NCBI GenBank assembly: GCA_032358165.1
Contig: JAALGY010000013.1
Span: forward strand, 62,001 to 126,000
From: Diplosphaera chodatii
Taxonomy: Eukaryota > Chlorophyta > Trebouxiophyceae > Prasiolales > Stichococcaceae
Direction: 5' to 3'
DNA: 64,000 nucleotides
The notes beneath the pieces are model-generated. The model made no database searches, had not been told where the DNA came from, and saw nothing but the letters and a program-made list of their open reading frames with translations. Numbering within the stretch: position 1 is the first letter of the stretch; each line of letters begins with the position of its first letter. Shown in pieces: positions 30,674-44,129 of the stretch. Made by a program: the position numbers and the translations under genes.

Positions 30674-33600
30674 ATGGCGACAAATGGTGCGCACGTCCAT
30701 GAAGCAATTTGTGACTCCTGGGCTGCATCGCGTGGCCCTGCTTAACGTTTCCACAGCTGCACACAGATAGTGTAGCTAACACGGTGTGAAGCACAGGCGC
30801 GGCGGCGTGACACGCATGTGCTGTGCTGCAGGCAAAGACATCGAGAATGGCGGTGGTGATGGTGATATAGCGAAGCCTGATAACAAACCCGCGGGCGCTG
30901 CCCCTGTCAAGACCGACAAGGGCGAGCAGGAGGTCGACTTCAAGACCCTGACCGCCGAGGAGGCCTTCCAAGTCCTGGGCGTGAGTCATCCCCTCCCCCG
31001 CCGTCTGCGCATCAACACCGTCTGACAGCTGGCGCACTGTGCTTCAGCTGATGCACATGCCGCACGACTCCACCAGTACACCCCAGCGTCGAAGGCTGCA
31101 CACTGCGTGTGCCAGGGGTGGGCACGTGTCAGGGTTGTACTGCTCACAAGTAGCCGCTGTGCGCTCCTCTCACCATTGCGACGGCTTGGCGCAACAGGTC
31201 ACCCACGAGGGCCTCACCACCGAGGAGCATGCCAAAAGGCTAGCGGAGTATGGGCCCAACAAGCTGCCTGAGAGCCACCGGAACCCGTTCCTCGTGTACC
31301 TGGGCTACATGTGGAACCCGCTGTCGTGGGCTATGGAGGTACATGAACATATCAGTGCTGTAGCTGTCCTCTGGTGTTGCTGATGACCAAAAAGTGCAAC
31401 CAGGGGTGCTGTTCTTTGAGAGTGGCATCAGGTCTGTGATGCCTGTTGCAGGCACTTCCCTGCTGCATGGCTCTACTGATGCATGCTGCGCCTCTGCTGG
31501 CGTCAGTGGCCGTGAATATTAGGTTGCCATATGTTGCAATCCTCATACCCAGCTGCTATCAACATGCTCGATGGTCCATGCTGCAGGTGGCAGCTATCCT
31601 GGCCATCATCCTGCTGGATTACCCCGACTTCTGCTTGATTCTGGCGCTGCTGGTCATGAATGCCACCATCTCCTACCGCGAGGAGGCATCCGCTGACAAG
31701 GTGTGCTGTATGGCATCATCCGCCCTGCACAGACACCCTCCCGCAGGCATGCCGCATCAATTCAGTCTGCTTAGCTAGAGCTGCTCACAAGGTGGCCAGT
31801 GCCAGCCCAGTTTTGTTCCTCACATTGGTTAGCACCCCAGTCCTGCAAAGCAAGGTGCACATGTGTGCAATGGAACCATGATATTATCAGCATCGTCGCA
31901 GCAGTCCTCACTCCATGAGGATGGTGTGTCACCGCTGCCGTCCTCTCGATTACAGCACCAACAGTTACAGGGCTCTATGGCAATGATATCGCCCAGGACC
32001 ACCTGTCCTAGCAGCCCGGGGTGGTTTCCACACATGCCCTGCAACACTCACCGCACCTACACTCATGTACACATGTGCCGGCTCGCGACAGGCCATCAAG
32101 GCGCTGACCGCGGCGCTGGCGCCCAAGGCGCGCGCCTTCCGCAACGGTAAGCTGGAGCAGATCGAGGCGAGCCAGCTGGTGCCCGGCGACGTCATCCTCA
32201 TGGCCATCGGCAACGTGGTGCCCGCCGACGTGAAGCTCATGGGCGAGGAGGGCGACGACGTGCCCATGCAGGTGCGTTCTAAGTGTCCCAAGTCGATGTG
32301 CTGGCTGGTCAAGTGTGAAGTGGCAAGCACTGTTTGAGCTGGCCAGAAAGACGGACCTCTTGTCATGGCACTGCGGACATAGCACGGTGCAGCATGTTCA
32401 AGCAGCACATTCTATTGAAGGATCTTTCTGACCATCTGCAACCATGTCACCGCTGCGGCTATGGTTCGAGCCTGTCTCATGCTTTGCAGCGGCATAGCCG
32501 CCGCATGTCATGGGGCCCGTTAAAACCATGGCCGCACTGCTTGCCGGCAATATGCCATGTGGCATCTAGCAACACACCTGTGCACCTTTGACATCAGCCC
32601 AATGGACCTCTTTGATCGGTTGCTTCTACCCTTGCTGTCCACAGATTGACCAGGCGGCGCTCACGGGCGAGTCGCTGCCGGCCAAGAAGTTTGCCGGCGA
32701 TGTCGCGTTCTCGGGCTCCACCATCAAGCAGGGCGAGAAGCATGCGCTGGTGTACGCCACTGGCCAGCAGACCTTCTTCGGCCGTGCCGCCTCACTGCTG
32801 GCGGTGCGCACTTCGTTATGTTGCAGAGCCAGTGTACCGTCGTAGGAGCAGCTGGTGTGCAAGGAGCAGCTGGTGTGCATCTTGAGAACTCTCTTGACCT
32901 GTCACTACCAAAGAGCAATGCGCAGCAGTCACCTGTCTACTCGCATCCTCCTGGAACTGATGCAGTGCGCCTCCTTGGTGCAGGGTACACACAACGTGGC
33001 CAACCTGCAGAAGATTATGACCCGCATCGGCGCTGTGTGCCTCATCACCATCGGCATCTGGTGTGTCATCGAGCTTGCGGTGCAGTTCGGGCACTACGGC
33101 CACTCCTGCAAGCTCGGCGAAGGTGCGCCTATCAACCAGTCTTATGTCTAGTACCAACCACCTACGAACCTGCATTTGCACTGCGATCTGCACCTGGTGT
33201 GCACGCTCTGCTTATGCTGCAGCTCATATGCCGGACCCGCAAACTGCATGCCAGGTGGCAGTCGCGCCACGGATGTCCTGCTGCTCCTGAACTTTGCTGC
33301 CATGCTGGTTCCCGCAGAGCTGTGCCCCACGCTGGTCAACATGCTGGTCATCATCGTCGGTGGCATCCCCATCGCCATGCCCACTGTGCTGTCCGTCACC
33401 CTGGCCCTGGGCGCCTACAAGCTTGCCAAGGTGCGCCGCTGGCTGAGCGAACCTGCAGTGGAGTGCAGCTCCACAGTCTGTCCAACATCGTGCAGATGCC
33501 TGTACTGCCCATGCTCCAAACAAAGCCAACGTTTTTTCGTTTGGCTTTCACAGGTTTGACTCATCAATGTTGAGTGTCAAGTATTGCAGACGTGCACCTG

Positions 33601-36600
33601 AGCATCGCCACGGTGACAAATGTAGGAGGGCGCCATCGTGGCGCGCATGTCCGCTGTGGAGGAGATGGCCGGCATGGACATCCTGTGCTCCGACAAGACC
33701 GGCACGCTCACGCTGAACGAGCTGACGGTTGACAAGCCCAATGTGCTGGTCACCATTCCGGGCATGCCGGTGGACGAGGTGCACTCCTGTGGCGGTCCAC
33801 AATCCTGCTGCTGCCTGTGCGCTGCACTGCTCCATGTTGTCCGCCCCAAGCTGCAGGCTCTACATGCGCCAGCACAGGCACACCCGCATCCCGTCTGCTA
33901 TGACTGTTGTTTGCAGGCTCTCATCCTGGGTGCCCTGTCTGCCAACATCTCCTCCGAGGAGCCCATCGACATGGTCATGCACGAGTCCGCGCCCGGCCAC
34001 GAGACGCTGTGGGACCGGTACAAGCAGGTGGGGTTAGGGTTCTGCTCCTCTAGGGTTCTGCTCATCACCCGGCATGTAGGATGAAGTTCACTTTTTTGGG
34101 GTGGGCGGCAATCCAGCTCCCGGGCTCTTATGATGGAGTGCGGGGCATTGCACATACAGCGTCCAAAAGACAAGCAGCTGATACATTACTGATCAACACT
34201 GGGATCCGATTGATGTCTTGCAGATCAAGTTTGTGCCCTTCAACCCGACCGACAAGTACACCATCGGCACCATCAAGCCCGCCGACGGCAGCGCGACCTT
34301 CCGTCTGATGAAGGGCGCTCCCCAGGTGCCTTCCGAAGTGGTGCTGTCTCCAAGAGCTGGTGTATGTGCTCCTCTGGTGGTGAGGAAGGGGCACATGCCC
34401 GCCTGCTGTGGCTGCTTCTAGGGTGTGGACACTAGACTTAGATTTCAGGCCAGTGGATGAAATGTGAAAGCTGCTGCGCTGCAGGTGGTGCTGAAGCGGT
34501 GCAACAACGTGGACCGCGCGCTTGTGGAGAGCAAGATCACCGAGTTCGCCGGCCGTGGCTACCGCGCACTGGGCCTGGCCCGCACCCAGGGCGAGGGCGG
34601 TGAGCTTCTGCCCCCTGCCATACTGACTATGAAGTACAACACAGCAAACCAGCCGGAGCTGGTGCCCTCTTGCAACAGCACAGTCTGCTGTCGCTGTCCA
34701 GCCTGGTGTGGCAGAGCATCCAGTGTGGCGCGGTGGCTTCACCAGGTGTGGACCAGGGGGAGTGGGAGTTCGTGTGCCTGCTGCCGCTGTTCGACCCGCC
34801 GCGCCACGACACCAAGGAGACCATCGAGCGGTGCCGCGAGAAGGGCATCGACGTGAAGATGGTGACGGGCGACCAGCTGCTGATCGGCAAGGAGACCTCC
34901 CGACAGCTGGGCATGGGCACCGACATGTACTCCACCGAGGCCCTGCTGGAGGTGCGTGCAGTGAAACCGCTGTGTCCGAACCACTCTTTGAAGTTGAAGC
35001 TTCCCTAAGGCAGGCACCGACACGTCCTTTCACCATGGCCTGCTGGAGGACCTCCCAGGTTTCTGTCCCATTCTGTCGAAACCTTTTGAGCCCAGCAGCC
35101 ACTTTCAACCTGAAGTGGTTCCAATCAGCGGTGCAGAGGACATGCCTTTATCCACATGCTCAGCTTGCCTTACCTGCAAAGAAGGGGACATGTGCAATGC
35201 GACACTGGTGACTGCAAGTCCCTGCAGGTCGTGCCTTCGGTCGGTTTGTGCATGGTCCGCCCCATCACATCTCTCGTACCAATGCTCGTACACCATGTGA
35301 TGAATAACCTACTGGCCAATGTACTGCGTGCAGCACGTGGAGGACGAGAAGAAATTGGGGGAGCTGGTGGAGAAGGCGGACGGCTTTGCAGAGGTGTTCC
35401 CCGAGCACAAGTACGAGATCGTGGCCATCCTGCAGCGGCGCAACCACATGGTGGGCATGACCGGCGACGGCGTGAACGATGCGCCCGCCCTCAAGAAGGC
35501 CGACGTCGGCATCGCCGTCGACGGTGCGTCTGCGGTCTCTGCCCCCGCTCTGCCTGTGCCTAGGAGCTGCGACAGGCATAAGCTGTGCTCTGCTCATGTA
35601 CCAGATGAATGCCCACTCGAGGATCACAGCAACATCACTACTGGCGTGCTTCCTGCATGCTCCTGCTGCACTCATGTTCAGTGTTCAGATCAGTGATGAC
35701 ACTGGTGTTGACATTGGTGCGCAGGTGCTACCGATGCCGCCCGTGGCGCTGCTGACATCGTGCTGACGGAGCCTGGTCTGTCCGTCATTGTGTCCGCCAT
35801 CATTGGCGCCCGCAAGATCTTCCAGGTCCGCACAGTCCACATACCCTTCTCGCTGGGCCCCTGGAAGCGCACGCATGCTGCACACCCTCGGACATCAGTG
35901 CCCTATCTGAGGCAATCAACTGTGTCGATAGTCTTTCTGCTGAGGTGCACTGAGACCACTTTTCTGTGCCTTGCAGCGCATGACCACGTACTCCAAGTAC
36001 ACCGTGGCCATGACCTTCCGTATCTGCTTCACCTTCGGGCTGCTGACCGTGCTGTACAACTTCTACTTCCCCACCGTGCTGATCGTGCTGCTGGCCGTGT
36101 TCAACGACGGCGCCATGATCGCGCTGTCCAAGGTTTGCTGCCAGTAATGTGCTTCTGCTTTCAGTCTGCCACGGAACAGCACACAGGGCACATGGTGTAG
36201 GGTGTGGTTCACATGCTGCATCTCGTCAGTGCTGTCACCGCATCTGCAGCCAGATTGTGTAGGCCTGCATCACACCTCCAGCATGATACCTGACTATGGT
36301 TCCTTACATCCAGTGTGCTGCCATGTCATCAGGACAAGGTGGTCGCCTCCCGGCTGCCGAACCACTGGGCGCTGAAGTCCATCTTCATCACTGGTATTGT
36401 CTACGGCCTGTACCTGACGCTGTCCTCGTGGGCGCTGTACTACGTCGCCACACACACCAGCTTCTTCCGGGAGCACCTCAAGATGCACGACCTGCGCTAC
36501 AAGCCCGACTCCTACCTGGCCGACTGGTGCCTGTCTGACAACAACCCCAACCGCGCGGTACGTGTTTTGCATATGATGATCGATGCTGCCATGTATCTAC

Positions 36601-39289
36601 GAATCCCAGTGCACACGACGCTCAGCGCAGCAAGTCTCCGTCGACAACACCCCAGCGGTGTGGTTGTCGCCCCCCGACAAGTCGGAGGTCGCTGACATTC
36701 TGCTTTTTCATTTCTCCTACGCAGCTCATTTTGCGGGGCCCGCTGCGCCCGGCGACGACCGTTTACCCCAACCTGAGGGACAACTTCCCAGGAAACGGCG
36801 TGGTCCCGACTGTGCTCGAGCAGTGCCAGGCGGAGCAGCGGTATGTGCGCGAGTCCATGACGCGCACCCTGCTGTACGCCCAGGTCCGTACATCTTCCAG
36901 CATGATAGTGTGTGTGACCCAGCTACCCACAAGCACGAGCACGCACTTTTCAGTTCCCCGCAACGTCACAGCTCCTCCCGCTCGGCTGCCACACACCCGC
37001 GCTTGCCACTGATCGCAAAGGTTGCGGCTGGTCGTGATTCAAACCGTCAAACGCCCAGCTGCTGACCCGTCCTCCTTTGCATACAGGTTTCATTCAGTGG
37101 ACAGGCTGTGGTGTTCGTTGTGCGCACTGCCAAGCACTCTCTGATGGTGGTCGCGGGCCGCCTCACCTACATCGCTTACTTTTTGGCTCAGGTGCAGCTC
37201 AACATGGACTTAATGAAAGAGTGCAAGCGCATCTGAGCTCTGATGCTGTGCTGCCAATGCACGTCAGCTCTGCCAGGGCGCTTGACCCACACCTGGTTGC
37301 ACATTGGCCTAAACGTGTCAAGCCATTTGATTGTGAAGTTACTCTCCTAACGCAATGGGTGGTCTCGTTCAACATTGCAGGCTGCAGCACTGCTGATCGC
37401 CGCTCTGGGCTTCAATGGATATGCACCACCCGCCTACAGAATCAGCGACTGCCTGTTCTGCAGCTATTCCTCCGGTGGCAAGGCAAGCGCTGCACACATC
37501 AGTCTTCTTGCTGCTGGCTTACAATGCTGGTGTAGGCCTTACGACTGCTGCAAGCTGAAGTCAGCACAGTCTATACCCAGGGCACCAGTGATGCCAGCTG
37601 CCCACTTGAAAACCACACCACAGGTCACGAGAGATGCGACGCGGTTTGCCTTTGCAGGTGTTTGGCTTCCCTGGAGAGGCACCCATTGCTGGTACCGAGG
37701 GCGAGTTCTCAGCCTCTGTCATTGGCTGCACCTACTACATCGTTGCTGCCGTCATCTGGTCAATGATCTGGTGCGTAATCCGGTTTGTGATACCTCATCA
37801 TATGGGATGCGTTCAAGTTGTACCTGCCCAGCGTCCTTGCACAATGGCTGTCTCCCAACCCTGCTTGATGCACAGCTGAATGGCATGCAAGCAATCCGGG
37901 CTGAGCCGACAGCGATCTTTGACACTGTATGATGTGCTGCTTCACCAGGTACTTCGGTCTGGACCCCATCAAGTGGGTGAGTACAGTGTTTTTACATCAG
38001 CCACGCTTTGCTGCTGGCCGGCTTAGGTCGTGGATAGGCTGCATGCTGCTTGTTATATGACATTCAGTGCCTGTGGCTCACGCTGCTGTGTTTATCATAG
38101 GCAATGATGTACATCCTCAACGAGGACGGCTTCCGCGACCTCGCCTCGCACAAGGTACAGCGACATGCTTATTAGACACCGACTTGCTTAAAGCTCTTCT
38201 TGACTATGCACACCCATGTAGATGGCACCTACACATGTACACCCATGTAAAGGGCAACCACCTGCTTGCACCCATGTGGGTGCAACTGGTAGTCTGCAGC
38301 CTGTAGACCTGATGCCAGTGAACGAACTGCGCAATGTGCTTGTGCTAATGCGAACCTTGCATCTCATCCAATCTCATTGAATCTCATTGAATCTCATTGA
38401 ATCTCATTGAATCTCATCTGCAGGTGGACCGCCGCGGCGCTGCCCCCAACAAGGACCCCAACATGAACGTTGTGTCCGGTATGGGCGGCGGCGGCTACGG
38501 CAACCCGCTCGGCCGCGCATCCGTCACCGGCCCCATCGCTCCCCCTGGTGCGCTGCTGTGCATGATATCGCTGGCTGTGGTGTGCATGCAGACCGCACCG
38601 CATTCCAGACCCTGTAGCTGCATGGCCTGAGGTCAGGCCAGATTATCACATTGTGGTTCGGTAGCTCTGGCAGCTTTACTGTCGACCAGGCTGCAGCAAC
38701 GAGTGCTCTGCTCCATGTATGTTGATGCAGCTGTGTCTGTCCGTCGATGTGTTCTCTGCACCCGCATGCCCCGCCATTGGTGGGAGGGGCACACACTACG
38801 CTTCCCAGCCTGACGCCCATTGCCCTGCTGCTGTGTTGATAGTCGGAGCAAGAAACTCAAAACCATCTTGCTAACTATGAAACACTATTTACAACTGCTT
38901 CAATTAAATCAAAAACTGCTTTGCTGCAGGCGAGGGCCAGGCGCCAGCCCTGGCGCGCGCCTCGGTGGTGGGCGTCAAGCACTCCAGCATGGGCCCGGCA
39001 GGCCCCGCACTCGCGGTGCGTGGCTGACTGAAGTGTCACCAACCCTAGTGTCTGACTGTACATCGTCTATAGGCATGATTGGTGCGTGCAAGCCTCCATC
39101 GTGCTCTGAGACAGGAAATCAGGGTCTAGAAGAAACTTGTCGACGAGGTGCAGTTCCACCTGGTGTTGTCGCTCTGTGCCTGCTGCGCCTGCCTTGTGCT
39201 GCAGCAGGGCAAACACCCGTGCTCCTTTCCTTGCCCTGCAGCGATCATCGATCACGCGCAGCAGCTTGGACCAGCCCACCAAGCAGTGA
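30674..39289 (+). CDS. PMA: Plasma-membrane P-type H+-ATPase (P3A)
   Basis: About 26 exons sum to 1061 aa. The 13-base first exon (30674-30686, Kozak GCCATGG) joins 30832-30980 to give [12 protein letters not shown]. Later exons carry the catalytic set: [10 protein letters not shown] (32645-32803), the M4 segment [20 protein letters not shown] (33318-33430), the phosphorylation loop [19 protein letters not shown] (33626-33778), [26 protein letters not shown] (34746-34951) and [20 protein letters not shown] (35334-35523). C-terminal membrane helices follow (36334-37976), then a Gly/Pro-rich tail ending at 39289. The enzyme pumps protons out and energises nutrient uptake. The tail ends SSLDQPTKQ, without the plant YTV 14-3-3 site. 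One intron (37483-37657) has a GC donor (AAG|GCAAGC). The 28-base exon 37949-37976 is supported by phase and by the FGLDPIKW motif. Confidence 0.96.
38361..38420 (+). repeat. ATCTCATTGA decamer array at an intron 3' end
   Basis: Four perfect ATCTCATTGA units (38371-38410) are flanked by two near-copies (ATCTCATCCA and ATCTCATCTG). The last runs directly into the CTGCAG acceptor of the exon starting at 38424 in the H+-ATPase gene. Confidence 0.95.
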
Positions 39290-40301
39290 GCGCAGCTGCA
39301 GGACTGGGCTGGAGATCAGATCCAAAGATAAGATGGCAGCAATGGCAGCATGATGGAGACACCTGCAAAAGGCTGGCTGGCCGGATGGAGGCCTGCAGCG
39401 TGTTGCGGAGTTCAGAGGGACAGCTGTTCTTTTGGGGGTTTCGTGTGTCCCTTGATACCAGCCTGAGGACGTGCAGCTTTGGCACTTTCAACCGGTAGCG
39501 CGCATTGACCGGCGTCCGCAGCAGGCGGGCCTTTGGTTTGTGCGCATCACGTGGATAGCAAGAGTTGAGGCGGGTTGTAGGCAGGCAGTGCATCGACAGT
39601 GCTTCGTTTCTGGGCGTCGCCAGGGTCGCTGAAGTGGCGTCAGCGCCCTACAGTGGCTGGCAGTGGCGTCGTGTACCGTGCCTGTGCGGCGCACGCTCAG
39701 ACACGTTGTGTTGTCTGGCCGAATGTTGGGTCTGCAGCGCAGCCTGCGGCACTGTTTTGTCGTGTGTTCACTGAGGTACTGCTTCTGCCGCAATCGAAAC
39801 CACAGTACCTGCGTAAGGATACCCCACCAATGCTTTAGTGACAAGTAATGTGACCATCAAAGGTCGTGTCCCTCACAGCAAAGGCGATTGCTGCCCTGCC
39901 CCAGAACTGGAGCAAGCTGAAGGTTGTACTGCAGGTGGCAGGAAGCACAGCACATTAGCAATGATGAGCTGGCACCGTCTGACCGACGTTGCAGCCAGTT
40001 CGGCATGCCTTGTGGAGCGTTCAGTCTTGGCGCAACACCCTTCGTCGAGATATGCTGCCTGGTCCTAGCAGAAGCTACAGGCATTGCCTGCACACGTTTT
40101 GAGGCGTTCGATGCGTTACACCTGTGCTTGACCGACAGATCTGTTGCTATTGAAGTAGCCTCGGAGCGAGATAGATCGTACACGCAGACACTGCCATGTA
40201 ACCAATTGATCGACAGATACTAGATTAGCCACTCTTGGCTTGTTCGCAGCTCGGGCCGAAGGTCATGGCCTTGGACAGTCTGCCAGCAGGCAAGGCTACC
40301 A
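39290..40301. other. Intergenic region, H+-ATPase 3' end to PLC-like 5' end
   Basis: The two genes run in the same direction. No supported gene was found. Several short frames across 39500-39900 overlap on both strands without motifs. Confidence 0.4.
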
Positions 40302-43300
40302 ATGCCAGCCTTGCTACGTATGAGTGGAAATGCATGTTTCACAGAGCAACTGCTTGCCTGCAACCCCACAGATGACACGCTGCATCAGATGCCAACGTGT
40401 GCTGGCCACTGCAGCAACAGGCGCAATGGCATAGCGACAACATTGTTGCTGCGTTGCAGGCATCAAGTCTTGGCTCACCTTCAGCCTCACACTTTACTCC
40501 GCCCTGCAGCCCTCCGCAGATCCGACAGCTGGCGACGCCGCCTCCCTGGCGTCCTCAAATAGCACACTGCGCTACAACCAAATACAGGTGAGCTCGCAGT
40601 GGCAGCCCTGGAAACAAGACCACCGCTACATGCACAACAGACCGATGGGTGTCCACCACGAAGAGACTCGCTCGCACGCTGTCACTCTGTAACGAGAGTC
40701 TGCGTTCGCATCCTTTAACGCAGGCCATTGGCACGCACAACAGCTACCACGTGACGCCGGATGACGCCATCATCAAGCTGCTGACGCGCTCGTCTGTCCG
40801 AGCGCTGCTGGGCACGGCCGCCGCGGCGCAGCTTCCCTCCGCCTGGGAGGCCACCCAGGCGCCGCTCGCCACGCAGCTCAGCCAGTACGGTGATTTTTTT
40901 AAAACTAAATTGCAACCTACAAAATTCTTTGGTTATTAAATTGACTACCATGGCAGGTCCTGTGGCAGGCTGTGCGATGCGCAGGATCAGCAGCCGATGG
41001 CAGCTGCCGACGGCCATGAGCGGGGATTGTCACATGATGTCCGAAGCCCTACAGCTGGCACTTCAACATACGCCATGTGCCACAGCTCCCATTCTCTCTC
41101 CCCCTGCCCGCAGGCATCCGGCAGCTGGAGCTGGACGCGTACCCGGACCCGCAGGGCACCCTGTTCAGGACCAGCGCCGGGCGCAAGCTGGCCGGCGAGA
41201 ACGGCTTCCTGCAGATCCCCGCGCTCCGCCGCCCCGGGTGGAAGGTGAGGTGCCGACGTGCTGTGCCGCCAGGCAGCGCCGATGCAGCAGAGCGTCGGAG
41301 CAGGCTGACCAGACTCAGATACTCGTTTGACTTCTTGCGCTGCACAACATTTGTTGCACACCACTCTCGGGGTCTGGCTTGTCAGCTGATGTCATACACG
41401 GTTGTTGCGTTGGCAGCTTGTATGGACGTGATGCTATGAGCGCGCCTGATTGAAATACTTGGCGAGCGGGCGTGCTAGGTGTACCTCGGCAATGCTGCAC
41501 ATCAGCTAGACATGCCACCATGCGCATGCGCTGAAGCTGTGTCTGGCTGGCAGGTGCTGCACGTGCCGGACATCGACTTCAACAGCACGGTGCGGACATT
41601 TGTGGAGGGCCTGCAGGCCATCAAGGTGCGTTGGCGAGGTTTGCGTGCGTCGTGATGTCTGTAGCAGTGCACTTGAACCAATTGTGCACATCGTCGTGGT
41701 GCCATTGCCCCGGATCACTGTGCGCTGCATGAGCCTGCTGTCCATGCATGCTTCATGCCCAACAGCACAGCCAGCGGACCCACCCCTGAACCCTGAACCC
41801 ATCTGGCACCGTGCAGGCCTACAGCAATGCCAACCCCACGCACGAGCCAGTCGCCATCTACGTGGAGTTCAAGACCGACGACCTGTCGGCATACATCGGC
41901 CCACTTGGCGAGCAGCTGGCGCCCGTCATCCTCAATGCCACGTCGACCCCAGGCCCTAAAACGTATGCCCATATCTCGTTGCTCCCCTCCTGAGCCTGTC
42001 CTGTCAGATTTATCCTGGACAGTGCACCAGCTCATGGCCTACCGGTCATGCATGGCTGCATGGCCCCTGCTGCACTGCAGTGCTCCTTGCGGCTTTCAAC
42101 GGTCGCCGCCGCTACTGTGGAGTGGACCTCAGCTGCATGTCTCCGTTGTCTTCTACACAGGTTCATCAGGGTGCGCAACATCACGGATACGGACGTAACG
42201 GAGATGCACCGCGAGATCCTGTCGGTGTTTGATGCCTCCGACATCATCACGCCAGACCAGCTGCGGGGGAGCGCATCTTCTTTGATGGAGGCCCTCATCA
42301 GCGACGGCGGCAGGTACAGCCATCTGCTGTAGTACCAGAGTGCCCTGCGACGGGCTTTCAGGGCCTGTTGATGTCGCACCTCAGCTGCCTGCACCAGGGC
42401 AGCTGCTGTGTAAGCTCCTGGGTGTTGCAGTTCCCGGTGTGTGGAGTGCTCAAGCGAGGGTTGTCGTGTTGCGCCACACATCCTCAAGCGAAGCTGGCTC
42501 CAACTGGCCACGATGGAGCACATATCAAACACCAGGTTGGCTGACTTATATGGTGAGTCTCTGATGCAGCGGCTGGCCGACGGTGGACTCGATGCGCGGC
42601 AAGGTGCTGTTCGTGGTCATCAACACCTTTACGAAGCAGTACCAGGCGCAGTTCCCGGGGCTGCGTGGCGCGATCATGTTCACCTCCGACATCGCGCCCC
42701 ATGACAACAACACCGTGTTCCTGGAGCCTGCCAATGAGCAGTATACCTCGAATCAGGTGCTGGGTGCTTCATGTGCCGCTGCGGATGCGGCTGTCAGTAC
42801 GACTGGGCCGCAGAGAAACCCTGTGCATATGGTCCTGTGCAGCAATTGCGAGACATCTGTGTGCAAGTCCGCAGCACACAAAGGGCGGTCAATGAATGCA
42901 CTGCTGTCATGTGCCGGCAGGTGACGGCAGCGGCAGGCCGCGTGTCGAGTTACGCCGAGCAGGGGTATATGGTGCGAGTACGGTCGGATTATGACACCCT
43001 TGAGGCCCGCGCCAACGACACCTCTCGGGTAAACGCCCGACCCCCTGTTATGTACCCGGCTGTCTGACACGACTGCTGTTCATCACTAACACGGCTACCA
43101 TTGTCAAGTGCTGCAGCGTCAGAGGATCATCGTGGATGGCGTAGGTTGTGTTGCTCACCGTGACAGCCTGGGTTGTCGCAGGTGAAGGCGCTGGCTGCAG
43201 CGGGCGCGCACTTCATCTCCACGGACTTCCCCAGCCTGCCCACATACTTTAACAGCAGCTATCAGGTAGAGATGTGCTGCATCCTTTGCCCAGCGGCACA

Positions 43301-43512
43301 TGTGCAGCGTACCATGCAGCATTGCACTTTACTGCCAAGCCACATGGAACTTGTGTTGCGCTGAGCAGGTGCGGCTGCCAACGGCGATGGTGTGCAACCC
43401 GGTGACGACAGGCACCGGCCTAGGCAACACAGGCAGCACGCTCGGCACAGTGGGCTCCAGCTCAGGGGCGCCATCAGACGCCACGCCGCAGTGCTCGGCA
43501 GCTGGGCAATGA
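40302..43512 (+). CDS. Secreted PI-PLC-C1-like (PLC-like) phosphodiesterase
   Basis: Eleven exons: 40302-40317, 40460-40587, 40724-40889, 41114-41244, 41554-41625, 41817-41962, 42161-42313, 42570-42756, 42921-43028, 43182-43265 and 43369-43512, giving 444 aa. The 16-base first exon joins the second to make a signal peptide (MPALLRIKSWLTFSLTLYSA). The TIM-barrel motifs match the Pfam PI-PLC-C1 group: YNQIQAIGTHNSYHV with the first catalytic His, GIRQLELDAYPDPQG with acidic ligands, VLHVPDIDFN with the second His, then WPTVDSMRGKVLFVV, VRVRSDYDTLEARANDTSR and GAHFISTDFPSLP. Bacterial and fungal members are annotated as Ca2+-dependent phosphodiesterases; the substrate here is unknown. The tail is Gly/Ser/Thr-rich without a clear GPI signal. 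The start at 40302 was chosen because its donor (C|GTATGAG) is canonical and the phase fits. Confidence 0.9.
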
Positions 43513-44129
43513 CCTGGTAGATGGTCAAGGCAGTGGGATGTCGGCCCCGCAGCAGAGAAACCATCCATGCACAAACTGCCCTGGAAGTCCCTGGCAGTCA
43601 CTGCCCTGCAGCCGTGTGTGTACACCATTGAACGTTATTTGGTCTGGAACCTTCACATTCTACCAAACTGGCTTCACGCTTCTGACATCGTGGTTGTGTG
43701 TGATGCTTCATGTTGCTGCATGGTTACCACAGTGTGTCGTGACTGCAGAGCTCGATAGGGACTGATTGTGGGCAGGCAAGGTATTCTAGAGCTATTTCTT
43801 TTGTGAGTGACGGTCCTTAGCAGTTACGGTCTGCGACCTGCAGCCCGGCATGATCAGTCGGCGAGATGCCGAGTACGGTAAAAGCCGTAGCTTGCACACA
43901 TGTGCAGGATGCCTGAGCACTGACCTAGTATGTGCTACCTTGTAATTGCAAAGCTGCTAAGATAATGCCACTGAGCAACTACTGCATGCGAAAAAAATGC
44001 TTCAAATACCGAGCTTCTGTTCTCCTCACTTCACTTTCACATTTGCCCCATGATTTCACCAACCACAAATCACAAGACGGCATTACGCCTGTACTTCATG
44101 GATTGCAGTCCCAGCCGCGATGCTGGTGC
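43513..44129. other. Convergent intergenic region
   Basis: This is 3'UTR sequence of the PLC-like and FAS1 genes. No gene or repeat is seen; composition becomes AT-richer around 43930-44060. Confidence 0.45.

Noticed and set aside
32847..32880. Duplicated GGAGCAGCTGGTGTGCA in an H+-ATPase intron, considered as an exon.
   Set aside because: It gives no conserved sequence, and the flanking exons join in phase without it; it is a simple tandem duplication.
40265..40290. Alternative PLC-like start (ATGGCCTTGGAC...) with a GC donor.
   Set aside because: The ATG at 40302 with a canonical GTATGAG donor also fits the phase and yields a much better signal peptide.
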